Origin: Haloarcula japonica DSM 6131
GTDB taxonomy: Archaea > Halobacteriota > Halobacteria > Halobacteriales > Haloarculaceae
Length of the DNA: 64,000 nt
Assembly (NCBI RefSeq): GCF_000336635.1
Contig: NZ_AOLY01000009.1
Location: 276,252 to 340,251 of the forward strand
Direction: 5' to 3'
Shown here: positions 15,209-23,873 of the stretch, one piece after another
How the letters are laid out: each line of letters opens with the position of its first letter
Position numbering within the stretch: the stretch's first letter is position 1
Translations under genes and position numbers: made by a program
Notes under the pieces: generated by a model
Databases searched by the model: none
What the model was told of the DNA's origin: nothing
The model's input: the letters and a program-made list of their open reading frames with translations, nothing else

Positions 15209-15523
15209 ATGGAAGAGTTCGACCACGAGGTAGACGCCCCGCGCGGCGCAACGAGTCGCGAGTGGGAGGTGTTCGTCCGTGAGGATACGGCGGACCCACT
15301 CACCCATGTCGGCAGTGTCAGCGCGCCGTCCGCCGACATCGCCAGAGAGCAGGCAGCGGCGCTGTTCGCACGGACTGCCGTCACAATGTGGGTGTGTCCC
15401 GCCGACGAAACCCACCGTTATCAGTCGGATGCTGCGACGCTTGGATCGGGGAAAGCGGGAGATGACGCAACCATGAGCGTCGACGAGATGGAGTCGGAGA
15501 CGCTCCGGGGTGAGAACCGATGA
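15209..15523 (+). CDS. Htur_1727-family radical-SAM partner protein (PaaB-like)
   Basis: A 104-residue soluble protein. Residues about 17-65 read W-E-V-F-V-R-E-D-T-A-D-P-L-T-H-V-G-S-V-S-A-P-S, then A-R-E-Q-A-A-A-L-F and M-W-V-C-P-A-D-E-T-H-R-Y. This is the PaaB-type ferredoxin-like layout with one Cys, and it matches the small haloarchaeal family described as a radical-SAM partner (Htur_1727; recalled, not searched). The C-terminal tail is flexible and acidic. It overlaps the radical SAM gene by ATGA, so the two are translated together. The partner role is inferred from the constant pairing; no reaction is known for it. Confidence 0.8.
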   Translation: MEEFDHEVDAPRGATSREWEVFVREDTADPLTHVGSVSAPSADIAREQAAALFARTAVTMWVCPADETHRYQSDAATLGSGKAGDDATMSVDEMESETLRGENR

Positions 15524-16755
15524 TCTCGGTCTCGAAACTGCTCTGTGACCTCGACGCCGAAGGGGACGGACTCCGGTACGACGCGGCCAACGAGTCGACC
15601 AAACGCCAGATCCGCGACGAGAAGCAGCGCCGGCCCGTCGTCGTCTGGAACGTCACCAAGCAGTGCAACCTCTACTGTGACCACTGTTACGCCGCCGCTG
15701 ACACCGAAATCGCCGACGGCGAACTCTCGACTGCGGAGGGGAAATCGTTGCTCGATGACTTGGCCGACTACGGCGCACCGGTGGTGCTGTTCTCCGGCGG
15801 CGAGCCGCTCGTCCGGCAGGACCTCGAAGAGCTGGTCACCTACGCGAACGAGGTCGGCGTCCGCCCGGTGCTTTCGACTAACGGGACGCTCATCACCGAG
15901 GAGCGCGCCCAGTCGCTCAAGGACGCCGGGCTGAAATACGCCGGCGTCTCCGTCGACGGCCTGCCGGAGCGAAACGACGATTTCCGCGGGGTCGACGGTG
16001 CGTTCGAGGGTGCGGTTCAAGGGATCGAGAACTGCCTCGACGCGGGATTAAAGACTGGCCTCCGGTACACGATCACCGAGCGCAACGCCGCGGACCTGGA
16101 GGGGGTCGTGGACCTGCTGACCGACGTAGGCGTGGACCGCTTCTGTTTCTACCACCTCGACTACGGCGGCCGCGGGACTGAAATTGTCGACGCCGACCTC
16201 ACACCCGAGGACCGCCGGCAGGCAGTGAAGCGAGTCTGTGACATGACCCGCGAGTACCACGACCGCGGGGAGGAAATCGAGACGCTGCTGGTCGGGAACT
16301 ACGCCGACGCGGCCTACCTCGTCGAGTACGCCCGCGAGCACATGAGCGACGCACAGGCCCAGCGGGTGTACGAATACCTGCGAGTCAACGGCGGCGATCC
16401 GACCGGCGAACGCGTCGCCGACGTGGACTACCAGGGCAACGTCCACCTCACGCAGTTCTGGCAGGGGTACTCGCTGGGGAACGTCCGTGACCGCTCGTTC
16501 GGCGATATCTGGGAGGACGAGTCGAACCCGCTCCTGACGGCGCTTCGCAACCGCGAAGAACACCTTACCGGCAAATGTGCCGACTGCCGCTACGCCGAGG
16601 TCTGCCGCGGGGCGTCCCGGCTCCGGGCGCTTACCGTCGAAGACGATCTGTTCGCTCCGGACCCGCAGTGTTACCTGGAGGAAGAGGAGGTCCACGGGCC
16701 ACCGCCGTTCGATACCGGTGAGAACTCGATGGCGGGCGAAAGCTCGGCCGACTGA
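15520..16755 (+). CDS. Radical SAM/SPASM enzyme, NirJ/AhbD-like
   Basis: A 411-residue iron-sulfur enzyme. The SAM cluster motif is C49-x3-C53-x2-C56 (K-Q-C-N-L-Y-C-D-H-C-Y), followed by S-G-G-E-P at 92-96 and S-T-N-G-T. The middle segment, with S-V-D-G-L-P, F-R-G-V-D-G-A-F and the Y-G-G-R-G-T-E region, follows NirJ/AhbD proteins, which decarboxylate Fe-coproporphyrin or modify heme d1 precursors. The C-terminus has a SPASM-like Cys set (C-A-D-C-R-Y-A-E-V-C, then D-P-Q-C). It is coupled to the Htur_1727-like gene and shares an operator with the multicopper oxidase. Heme maturation is the likely role, but a peptide-modifying role is not excluded. Confidence 0.85.
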   Translation: MISVSKLLCDLDAEGDGLRYDAANESTKRQIRDEKQRRPVVVWNVTKQCNLYCDHCYAAADTEIADGELSTAEGKSLLDDLADYGAPVVLFSGGEPLVRQDLEELVTYANEVGVRPVLSTNGTLITEERAQSLKDAGLKYAGVSVDGLPERNDDFRGVDGAFEGAVQGIENCLDAGLKTGLRYTITERNAADLEGVVDLLTDVGVDRFCFYHLDYGGRGTEIVDADLTPEDRRQAVKRVCDMTREYHDRGEEIETLLVGNYADAAYLVEYAREHMSDAQAQRVYEYLRVNGGDPTGERVADVDYQGNVHLTQFWQGYSLGNVRDRSFGDIWEDESNPLLTALRNREEHLTGKCADCRYAEVCRGASRLRALTVEDDLFAPDPQCYLEEEEVHGPPPFDTGENSMAGESSAD

Positions 16756-17003
16756 GCCGGGGCGGCCCACCCCACTTTAATCCCCATCAAGCTGAGGGGG
16801 ACTACTCATTCCTGCGTACCGGTAATTGCTACATGCGACCGTTGATTGACGGTCGTATCGTCGGGAAGTGCACGCTCAGTCTCGTGGGACAGATGGGCGT
16901 TCCTTCGGGCATTCGGCCGCCATGGACACGGCGGCCGGTTTGTTCTCTGTGAGCACGGGGGCGGACCGGGGCGTTTTTGCCCTGCCCCCCGTTATCGACA
17001 CCT

Positions 17004-17690
17004 GTGCAGTCGGTTGAGCTACACACGCATTCGTCGCTGTCGTACGACGGCCGGGACCCGGTCGAGCTCCTCTTAGAGCAAGCCAGCGGCGTCGGTCTGG
17101 ACGCGCTGGCCGTGACTGACCACGACGAAATAGACGCCAGCCTCCGGGCGGCCGAACTCGCCCCGGAGTACGGTCTCGTCGGTATTCCTGGGATGGAGGT
17201 CACGTGTGCTGCTGGACACGTCCTCGCCCTAGGGATTCAGGAGGCGATTCCACCACACCTCCCGTTTGACGAGACGCTCGACCGCATTCGCGACCAGGGC
17301 GGGCTCGCGGTCGTTCCCCATCCGTTCCAAGAGTCCCGCCACGGCGTGTTAGAACACATCTCGAAGGACGAACTCGCCACCGCCGACGCCATCGAAGTGT
17401 ACAACTCGCGGCTGCTGACCGGGCGGTCGAACCGACAGGCAGAACGGTTCGCTCGCCGAAAGGGGCTGCCGATGACCGCCGGCAGCGACGCCCACATCGC
17501 GGAGATGGTCGGGCAGGCGGTCACCAACGTTGGTACGGACGAGCAAACGGTCGAGGCAATCCTCGACGCCATCCGTGAAGGCAAGACGACCGTCGAGGGT
17601 AAGCGGACGCCGTGGCGCATCAGCTTCCGGCAGGCCGCCGGCGGGGCGAAGCGGCGCGTCAAGAACGGCATCGCGGAGCTCCTACAGTGA
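17004..17690 (+). CDS. PHP-domain phosphoesterase
   Basis: A 228-residue metal-dependent hydrolase. The start is most likely GTG at 17004 (V-Q-S-V-E-L-H-T-H-S-S-L-S-Y-D-G); a TTG nine codons upstream is weaker. PHP motifs are complete: H-T-H-S (about 7-10), a conserved T-D-H-D-E (about 40-44), the G-M-E-V-T metal ligand, V-P-H-P-F, and D-A-H-I (last motif). Such proteins act on phosphoesters, for example histidinol phosphate or oligoribonucleotides (3'-5'). The C-terminus is basic (A-K-R-R-V-K-N). The stop overlaps the next start (TGATG), so the two genes are coupled. The substrate is not evident. Confidence 0.88.
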   Translation: MQSVELHTHSSLSYDGRDPVELLLEQASGVGLDALAVTDHDEIDASLRAAELAPEYGLVGIPGMEVTCAAGHVLALGIQEAIPPHLPFDETLDRIRDQGGLAVVPHPFQESRHGVLEHISKDELATADAIEVYNSRLLTGRSNRQAERFARRKGLPMTAGSDAHIAEMVGQAVTNVGTDEQTVEAILDAIREGKTTVEGKRTPWRISFRQAAGGAKRRVKNGIAELLQ

Positions 17691-18784
17691 TGCAGGGAGC
17701 CGATCCGGACACCGTCGCCGACGCCCTCGCGAGCGGCGACGCGCTCCCAGGTACTGGCGGGTTCGCGGGCGAACTGGACGGGACGCTCGTCCGTGACGTT
17801 CTCGGGCGGTACCCACTGTTCGTGGAGCGTGCTGTTTCTGACGGGGAGCGGCTCGACCCCGAGCAGTGGAGCCACGACCCGACGGCACTGGCCGACCCGC
17901 AGTCGTTTCCCGCTGGGTACGTCCGCGACGAGGGGGGCCACGGACGCCGCTTTTCGCTCCCGTCGCCGGACCCGTTCGATACCCACGAAACGGCAGTCGA
18001 GCGGGTCCGTGCTGCTGTCGAGACGAGCATCGACGCCGTCGACACCGAGAACCTCGCAATCGCGTTCTCCGGCGGCGTGGACTCGGCGCTGCTCGCGGCA
18101 CGACTCGACGCGCCGCTGTACGTCGCCGGCTTCCCGGACAGCCACGACGTCGAAGCGGCGCAGTCGGCCGCCGATCTGCTGGGAACCGAGGTCCGCGTGG
18201 TCGAACTCACCCACGACGCCATCGAGCGGGCGGTCCCCGAGATCGCCCGCGCGACGAACCGGGTGAACGCGATGGACGTGCAGATAGCGCTCCCGCTGTA
18301 CCTCGCTGCCGAACGGGTCGCGGCGGATGGCTTTGACCGGCTCGCGCTCGGACAGGGGGCCGACGAGCTGTTCGGCGGCTACGCGAAAGTCGCCAAGGCT
18401 CCCGAAGACCCTCGCGTCGAGGCCAACACCGTCCGCGGAGCCCAGCGAGAGGTCGTCGCTTCGCTCCCCGACCAGTTAGAGCGGGACGTGCTTGCACTGC
18501 GGGCCGCCGGCGTCGAGCCTGTGACGCCGCTGTTGCACGACCGCGTCGTCGACGCTGCGCTTCGACTGGACGGCGACCTGCTCGTCGACGGCGAGACGCG
18601 CAAGGTCGCGCTCCGGGCGGCGGCCCGGGACTCGCTCCCGGACGAGATTGCGGACCGGGACAAGAAGGCCGCCCAGTACGGCTCGCTGGCCGCTCGGGAA
18701 CTCGACCGTCTAGCCCGACAGGCCGGCTACAAGCGCCGGATGGACGATCACGTCACGCAGTACGTCGAATCGCTCGTGGACTGA
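17690..18784 (+). CDS. Asparagine-synthase-like ATP pyrophosphatase without glutaminase domain
   Basis: A 364-residue protein that contains only the synthetase half of asparagine synthetase. The PP-loop is A-F-S-G-G-V-D-S-A-L-L-A, and the second family motif is L-G-Q-G-A-D-E-L-F-G-G-Y. A basic motif near the end includes R-D-K-K-A-A-Q-Y-G-S. There is no N-terminal Cys2 glutaminase domain; the first 110 residues are a different, short region. The enzyme would need free ammonia or another nucleophile. The ATG overlaps the PHP stop. Overlapping PHP and PP-loop genes suggest a shared pathway, possibly nucleotide or cofactor modification (inferred). Confidence 0.85.
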   Translation: MQGADPDTVADALASGDALPGTGGFAGELDGTLVRDVLGRYPLFVERAVSDGERLDPEQWSHDPTALADPQSFPAGYVRDEGGHGRRFSLPSPDPFDTHETAVERVRAAVETSIDAVDTENLAIAFSGGVDSALLAARLDAPLYVAGFPDSHDVEAAQSAADLLGTEVRVVELTHDAIERAVPEIARATNRVNAMDVQIALPLYLAAERVAADGFDRLALGQGADELFGGYAKVAKAPEDPRVEANTVRGAQREVVASLPDQLERDVLALRAAGVEPVTPLLHDRVVDAALRLDGDLLVDGETRKVALRAAARDSLPDEIADRDKKAAQYGSLAARELDRLARQAGYKRRMDDHVTQYVESLVD

Positions 18785-18933
18785 CCCAGACGCCGTCACC
18801 GAAGTCGTTGCCGAGAAGTAATGATATGTAATTATACTTTAGTGGCTGGCCCAGATAGTTAATCTTGAATGACAAGTATGCGGGTTGGACGCCACTCTAT
18901 CGAATCTCCGCCAGTACAGTGGGGTGAACGATA

Positions 18934-19140
18934 ATGACGCAACACCGGCGGTCAGTCGCCAAAGCCGTGAGCTACCGACTGTTCGCGACCAGCGTCGTGT
19001 TCGGTATCGCCTTCCTGTTTACCGGTGAACTCGGTTCGTCTGCGAAAATCGGGCTTTCGGCGGCCATCGCTAAGACGGCCCTGTACTACGTGTGGGAACG
19101 GCTCTGGGCCAACATCGACTGGGGCGTCGCTGAGGCGTAA
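18934..19140 (+). CDS. DUF2061 membrane protein
   Basis: A 68-residue membrane protein. It opens with R-R-S-V-A-K-A-V-S-Y-R-L-F-A-T, the typical DUF2061 start, then a hydrophobic helix, G-E-L-G-S-S-A-K-I-G-L-S-A-A-I-A-K-T, and a C-terminal Y-Y-V-W-E-R-L-W. Members are small two-helix proteins found widely in bacteria and archaea without known function. A TAATTATACTTTA stretch lies in the upstream 100 bp and may hold the promoter. It is convergent with the NUDIX gene, whose stop lies within two bases. Confidence 0.85.
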   Translation: MTQHRRSVAKAVSYRLFATSVVFGIAFLFTGELGSSAKIGLSAAIAKTALYYVWERLWANIDWGVAEA

Positions 19141-19141
19141 G

Positions 19142-19615
19142 TCACTCTTCGACAGCATCGATTGCTTGCTGGCCGACCTCGACGACATCTGCCAGAAGTT
19201 CCTCGCTCCGGTCCTGTAAGTCGTCAGCGGAGAACCACTCCCAGTCGTCGGCCGGCTGTTCGCCCGGTCCCGGCGTGATGTCGCGGCTCTCTGCCCGGCC
19301 GTAGAAAATGAAATCGATGTGCTGGTGGCCGACTTCGCCCTCCGCGTTGACGTTGATATCCTCAAGCAGGAAATGCTGTGGCTGTGGGATGGAACGGACC
19401 GTCTCGCTCTCGATGTCCTGCTGTGGAGCGATCAGGTCAACGTCGAGCCCCAGTTCTTCGCGCGTCTCGCGAAGCGCGGCCTCGTGAGGCAGCTCGTCGC
19501 GGTCGATGTGCCCGCCGGCGGGCAGCCACATATCGAGTTTACTGTGTTCGTGCAACGCGACGCGACCGTCGCTGACGGCGTAGACAGTTGCGACAAAATG
19601 GCGAGTCGTCTCCAT
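19142..19615 (-). CDS. NUDIX hydrolase
   Basis: A 157-residue hydrolase of nucleoside-diphosphate-type substrates. The full NUDIX box G-x5-E-x7-R-E-U-x-E-E-x-G-U is present: G-H-I-D-R-D-E-L-P-H-E-A-A-L-R-E-T-R-E-E-L. It starts M-E-T-T-R-H-F-V-A-T-V-Y and has L-P-A-G-G before the box. The C-terminal part has P-G-P-G-E-Q-P and D-D-W-E-W-F, common in haloarchaeal NUDIX proteins. The exact substrate (for example oxidised dNTPs, ADP-ribose or NADH) cannot be told. It is an independent transcription unit between DUF2061 and TFB. Confidence 0.9.
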   Translation of the reverse strand: METTRHFVATVYAVSDGRVALHEHSKLDMWLPAGGHIDRDELPHEAALRETREELGLDVDLIAPQQDIESETVRSIPQPQHFLLEDINVNAEGEVGHQHIDFIFYGRAESRDITPGPGEQPADDWEWFSADDLQDRSEELLADVVEVGQQAIDAVEE

Positions 19616-19658
19616 ACCGACCGAACGGCACAGCCGGCCGTTTAGGTTACGATACCAG

Positions 19659-20633
19659 TTACGGGTGGATGTTGTCTTCCGCTTCCAGCAGTTCGTGGTA
19701 GCGGTTACGGATGGTGACTTCGGAGATGTTGGCGACCTCGCTGACCTGACTCTGGGTCACCTTCTCGTTGGTGAGCAGCGAGGCGGCGTAGACGGCTGCG
19801 GCGGCGAGGCCGACCGGCGATTTCCCGGAGTGGACACCCTCTTGCTTGGCGTTCTGGAGAAGTTGGCGGGCGCGCCGTTCGACCTCCTCGGAGAGGTCGA
19901 GATCCGACGCGAACCGCGGAACGTAGCTCTCGGGGTCGGCCGGCTGGATTTCGAGGCTGAGTTCGCGGACGACGTAGCGATAGGTTCGTGCGATCTCGTC
20001 TTTCTCGACGCGGGAGACGCCCGCGATCTCGTCGAGCGACCGGGGTGTGCCGGCCTGCCGTGCGGCGGCGTACAGCGACGCCGTCGAGACACCCTCGATG
20101 GAACGGCCGGGCAGGAGGTCCTCGTCCAGTGCGCGGCGGTAGATGACACTGGCCGTCTCCCGGACGTTCTCGGGGAGTCCGAGCGCGGAAGCCATGCGGT
20201 CGATTTCGCCCAGGGCCTGCTTGAGGTTGCGCTCCTTGGAGTCGCGAGTCCGGAACCGCTCGTTCCAGGTCCGGAGCCGCTGCATCTTCTCGCGCTGGCG
20301 TGAGGACAGGGAGTTGCCGTAGGCGTCCTTGTCCTGCCAGCCGATGTTCGTCGAGAGGCCCTTGTCGTGCATCATGTTCGTCGTCGGCGCACCGACGCGC
20401 GACTTCTCGTCTTTCTCCTTCGAATCGAACGCGCGCCACTCGGGACCGGGGTCGATCTCGTCCTCCTCGACGACCAGCCCACAGTCTTCACACACCGTTT
20501 CACCGCGCTCGCTGTCGGAGAGTAACGCCCCGCTGCACTCCGGACAGACGAGTGACTCCGACTCCTCTTCCTCCGTCTGCTCTGTCTCCGTTTCGCGCTC
20601 GTTCGAGTATCGGCGGATGCTGGTATCGGTCAT
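19659..20633 (-). CDS. tfb: Transcription initiation factor TFB (TFIIB homologue)
   Basis: A 324-residue general transcription factor that bridges TBP-DNA and RNA polymerase. The N-terminal zinc ribbon is V-C-P-E-C ... V-C-E-D-C-G. The B-reader/linker region has W-R-A-F-D-S-K-E and R-V-G-A-P-T. Two cyclin repeats follow, with I-Y-R-R-A-L and A-A-A-R-Q-A-G in the first and A-A-A-V-Y-A-A-S-L in the second. The C-terminal HTH has S-E-V-T-I-R-N-R-Y. The ATG at 20631-20633 is chosen; the open frame continues far upstream through antisense of gatA, which is not real coding. The acidic Glu-rich N-terminus fits one of several haloarchaeal TFB paralogues. Confidence 0.95.
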   Translation of the reverse strand: MTDTSIRRYSNERETETEQTEEEESESLVCPECSGALLSDSERGETVCEDCGLVVEEDEIDPGPEWRAFDSKEKDEKSRVGAPTTNMMHDKGLSTNIGWQDKDAYGNSLSSRQREKMQRLRTWNERFRTRDSKERNLKQALGEIDRMASALGLPENVRETASVIYRRALDEDLLPGRSIEGVSTASLYAAARQAGTPRSLDEIAGVSRVEKDEIARTYRYVVRELSLEIQPADPESYVPRFASDLDLSEEVERRARQLLQNAKQEGVHSGKSPVGLAAAAVYAASLLTNEKVTQSQVSEVANISEVTIRNRYHELLEAEDNIHP

Positions 20634-20858
20634 TTGTTGGGGGGTGGGACAACCGGGTATCGTACCCGAAAAACGTGTTGTACTATACTGTTGTGTCCAC
20701 GGCGGCTTAAAACTTTTGTCCGTTTCAGAAGTCCAATTTTCGGAACGGGAAACAAGAGTTGGCAAATCTTGTGTATTGCCTTGCATAAGTATTAATTTTC
20801 CTATACATCTGCCCGGTGTTTCGAAACGCTTACCGCGCATCCAGCACTCCGGCCCGAC

Positions 20859-21137
20859 ATGAGCGACCCCGCCGTCGATCCCGAGGAGGTCAAGCACGTC
20901 GCCGACCTCGCCCGTGTCGACCTCGCAGACGACGAGATCGAACGGTTCACTGAGCAATTTGTGGACATCCTCGACGCGTTCGAAGCGCTCGACGACGTCC
21001 CAGAGACAGAACGGGAAGCCGAACTCTCGAACGTGATGCGTCCCGACGAGACGCGTCAAAGCCTCTCGCAGGAGGAAGCGCTCCAGAACGCAAGCGATAC
21101 CGAAGAGGGGCAGTTCAAGGGACCGAAGGTGTCGTAG
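20859..21137 (+). CDS. gatC: Asp-tRNA(Asn)/Glu-tRNA(Gln) amidotransferase subunit C
   Basis: A 92-residue stabilising subunit of the GatCAB complex. It has the family start V-D-P-E-E-V-K-H-V-A-D-L-A-R-V, then F-T-E-Q-F-V-D-I-L-D-A-F, and the C-terminal M-R-P-D-E segment that wraps around GatA. It is directly followed by gatA with no gap: stop and start are adjacent, so the genes form an operon. Length is normal for the family. GatB is not in the window and must lie elsewhere. Confidence 0.95.
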   Translation: MSDPAVDPEEVKHVADLARVDLADDEIERFTEQFVDILDAFEALDDVPETEREAELSNVMRPDETRQSLSQEEALQNASDTEEGQFKGPKVS

Positions 21138-22415
21138 ATGACGGAGTACAACGGTTACGTCTCCGACGAGACTATCGAGGGCGCGGACAGCGGCCTGCTG
21201 GCGGGCCGGACCGTCGCGGTCAAAGATAACATCTCCACCGAGGGTGTCCCGACAACCTGTGGCTCGGCGATGCTTGAAGACTACGTCCCGCCGTACGACG
21301 CGACGGTCGTCGAACGGCTGAAAGACGCTGGCGCGACCATCCCCGGCAAGACGAACATGGACGAGTTCGGGATGGGGACGACCACCGAAACGTCGGCGTT
21401 CGGGGCCGTCGAGAACCCCGCCGCTGAGGGCCGCGTGCCGGGCGGTTCCTCCGGCGGATCGGCCGCTGTCGTCGCTGCCGGCGATGCCGACCTCGCTCTC
21501 GGAAGCGACACCGGCGGTTCCATCCGCTGTCCCGCCGCCTTCTGTGGCGTCGTCGGCATCAAACCGACTTACGGGCTGGTCTCCCGATACGGCCTCATCG
21601 CTTACGCCAACAGCCTCGAACAGATCGGGCCCATCGCGCCGTCCGTCGAAAGCGCCGCGGAACTGCTCGACGTCATCGCTGGGCCGGACGAACACGACGC
21701 GACGACACAGGAAGCGCCCGGAGCCGACGGCAGCTACGCGGCGGCCGCTGACGGCGACGTCGATGGGCTCTCTATCGGCGTTCCGACGGAACTGCTCGAC
21801 GGGGCTGACGAGGCGGTCGTCGAGACGTTCTGGGATGCGATGGACGACCTCGAAGCGCAGGGTGCGAGCTACCACGAGGTCGACCTCCCGTCGGTGGAAC
21901 ACGCTGTCGAGGCGTACTACGTCATCGCCATGTCCGAGGCGTCCTCGAACCTCGCGCGGTTCGACGGTGTTCGCTACGGACAGTCCGGCGGCTACGACGG
22001 CAACTGGAACGAGTCCTTCGCCAACGCCCGCGAGGAGGGCTTCGGCGAGGAGGTCAAGCGCCGGATTCTCCTCGGAACGTACGCCCTCTCGGCGGGCTAC
22101 CACGACAAGTACTACAAGAAGGCCCAGGACGCCCGTGCGTGGGTCAAGCAAGACTTCGACGAGGCGCTGGAGGACGCCGACGTACTCGCGTCGCCAACGA
22201 TGCCAGTACCGCCGATGAAACGCGGTGAGAGCCTCGACGACCCGCTCACGATGTATCTGGCCGACGCCAACACGACGCCGGTGAACCTCGCGAACCTCCC
22301 GGCTATCTCTGTCCCCGCTGGCGAAACCGACGACGGCCTGCCCGTGGGGCTCCAGTTGGTCGGGCCGGCATTCGGCGAGCACGAGATCATCCGGGCCGGC
22401 AGCGCGCTGGCCTGA
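21138..22415 (+). CDS. gatA: Asp/Glu-tRNA amidotransferase subunit A
   Basis: A 425-residue amidase that releases ammonia from glutamine for tRNA-dependent amidation. The catalytic Ser-cisSer-Lys is readable: Lys29 in V-A-V-K-D-N, G-G-S-S-G-G-S-A-A, and G-S-D-T-G-G-S-I-R with the nucleophilic Ser. Later family blocks include G-V-V-G-I-K-P-T-Y-G and N-L-P-A-I-S-V-P-A-G. The N-terminus is shorter than bacterial GatA (about 485 residues), as in other haloarchaea. It follows gatC without a gap. The stop is followed by an intergenic region with no strong terminator hairpin. Confidence 0.95.
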   Translation: MTEYNGYVSDETIEGADSGLLAGRTVAVKDNISTEGVPTTCGSAMLEDYVPPYDATVVERLKDAGATIPGKTNMDEFGMGTTTETSAFGAVENPAAEGRVPGGSSGGSAAVVAAGDADLALGSDTGGSIRCPAAFCGVVGIKPTYGLVSRYGLIAYANSLEQIGPIAPSVESAAELLDVIAGPDEHDATTQEAPGADGSYAAAADGDVDGLSIGVPTELLDGADEAVVETFWDAMDDLEAQGASYHEVDLPSVEHAVEAYYVIAMSEASSNLARFDGVRYGQSGGYDGNWNESFANAREEGFGEEVKRRILLGTYALSAGYHDKYYKKAQDARAWVKQDFDEALEDADVLASPTMPVPPMKRGESLDDPLTMYLADANTTPVNLANLPAISVPAGETDDGLPVGLQLVGPAFGEHEIIRAGSALA

Positions 22416-22468
22416 GATCGGGCCCGAGCCCCCGTACACTTTTTGTTCACTCCGACGAATAATCGGAC

Positions 22469-23614
22469 ATGGCAGCCCTCCAATCCACGACGTGGTCCCT
22501 CCGCGCCCGTCTCATCGCGCTCGTAGTGGTGCTTGTTGCCTTCGACGCCGTCGCTGTCGCCGTGGCGTACGTGCTCGGCCATGTCGCGTTCGGCCTCCTG
22601 CCGCTGGTCGGGTACGACACCGGGACGCTGTTCTGGGCGATGGGGTTCGATATCGTCCCGCTGTGGCCGGTCCTCCTCGTCGGGACGCCGCTCGTCCTCG
22701 CCGTCCAGTCCATCTACGGCTACCGGATGACGCTCCGGGGTTCCGGAACAACTGCAACGGAATCCAGAGCATCCGATCCCGAGTCCGTCGATGAGATGCG
22801 AGCAGAGATACGGCGTAGTGAAACTGCTGACCGTCTCCGAGAGCGAGTAGCTCGACTGGCGCAGACAGCAGATATGGCGATACCGGACGTGACAGTTATC
22901 GACGCCGAATCGCCAAACAGCTACGTCGCCAGCCGGCCCGGCGAACAGACGCTGGTCGTGACCACAGCGCTCGTCGACCAGCTCGACGACGCGGAACTCG
23001 ACGCCGTCATCGCCCACGAACTGGCCCATCTCAAGAACGGCGACGCGTTCGTCATGACTGCGGCCGCGTTCCTCCCGACCGTTAGCGCGCTGTTTACTCG
23101 TACGCTCGGAAAGACATTGCAGTATTCGATGTTCTTCCACTGGTTTCTCGGCGGTGATGACCGGGACGGGACGCTGGTCGCCGGCGGGAACATGCACCTC
23201 GTGCTGTTGCTCTTTGCTGTCATTGCGATGCCGGTCACGGCCGCGCTGTATCTCGCCAGCACGGCCTGCTACCGGCTCCTCTCACGGATTCGGGAGTATG
23301 CAGCGGACGCAGGGGGCGTTGCCATCTGTGGTTCCCCAGCAGCACTCGCCAGTGCACTGGAGACGCTGACAGACGACCAGCGCCCGGACACGGACATCCG
23401 AACCGCCGAGACCGGTGTTCGAGAACTCTGTGTGGTTCCACACACCATTGCGCCCGACGAGCAAACCCCGCCGGAGGGGCGGGCCGAACGGCTCGCTCAC
23501 CGCTGGCGGAGCGTCTCCGAGCAGCTGCTGCCCGGGTCACATCCAGACGTCGACGACCGCATCGCCGCCCTGCAAGAGCGACAGTCTACTCTCGACCAGC
23601 ACGAACAGCCGTGA
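22469..23614 (+). CDS. htpX: M48-family membrane metalloprotease (HtpX-like)
   Basis: A 381-residue zinc endopeptidase for membrane-protein quality control. Two N-terminal hydrophobic helices (about 13-45 and 55-80) precede the cytoplasmic domain. The catalytic site is H183-E-L-A-H187, with the third ligand in R-E-Y-A-A-D-A-G-G. Two more membrane segments lie between. The C-terminal segment ends in H-P-D-V-D-D-R-I-A-A-L, typical of HtpX. Compared with bacterial HtpX (about 290 residues) it has extra linkers. It is followed after 41 bp by a small membrane gene that may be cotranscribed. Confidence 0.9.
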   Translation: MAALQSTTWSLRARLIALVVVLVAFDAVAVAVAYVLGHVAFGLLPLVGYDTGTLFWAMGFDIVPLWPVLLVGTPLVLAVQSIYGYRMTLRGSGTTATESRASDPESVDEMRAEIRRSETADRLRERVARLAQTADMAIPDVTVIDAESPNSYVASRPGEQTLVVTTALVDQLDDAELDAVIAHELAHLKNGDAFVMTAAAFLPTVSALFTRTLGKTLQYSMFFHWFLGGDDRDGTLVAGGNMHLVLLLFAVIAMPVTAALYLASTACYRLLSRIREYAADAGGVAICGSPAALASALETLTDDQRPDTDIRTAETGVRELCVVPHTIAPDEQTPPEGRAERLAHRWRSVSEQLLPGSHPDVDDRIAALQERQSTLDQHEQP

Positions 23615-23655
23615 CGAAGGGGTACAGTTTACTCGCCGGCAGCCCGATAGAACGT

Positions 23656-23841
23656 ATGAGCGGCGACACTGAGGGGCGACTCAGCTGGCTCCACTGGCCG
23701 ACGGTCCTGAAGGGGTTGGCACTGGGAATCGGAGCCGGCCTGATACTGGCCGTGTCACTGGGGGATTTCTATCTCGGGATACTGCTTGGAACACTCAACG
23801 GGCTCGCGTTCGGTATCGGCTGGTCGCACTCGCGGGCCTGA
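23656..23841 (+). CDS. Two-helix membrane protein (61 aa)
   Basis: The ATG at 23656 (M-S-G-D-T-E-G-R-L-S-W-L-H-W-P) is preferred to an upstream GTG that would overlap the M48 gene end. A soluble N-terminus with two Trp residues is followed by two glycine-rich hydrophobic helices (about 17-36 and 38-55) and the tail W-S-H-S-R-A. Many glycines suggest tight helix packing. It follows the M48 gene by 41 bp and could be its partner. No known family is recognised. Confidence 0.65.
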   Translation: MSGDTEGRLSWLHWPTVLKGLALGIGAGLILAVSLGDFYLGILLGTLNGLAFGIGWSHSRA

Positions 23842-23873
23842 GTTGCGCGCTGCAACCGTTGCGCGGATGACGG

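Noticed and set aside
20634..22439. Minus-strand open frame extending TFB upstream to about 926 residues
   Set aside because: It runs antisense to gatA and gatC. The composition is Arg/Val/Gly-biased as expected of the opposite strand of GC-rich genes; TFB starts at 20633.
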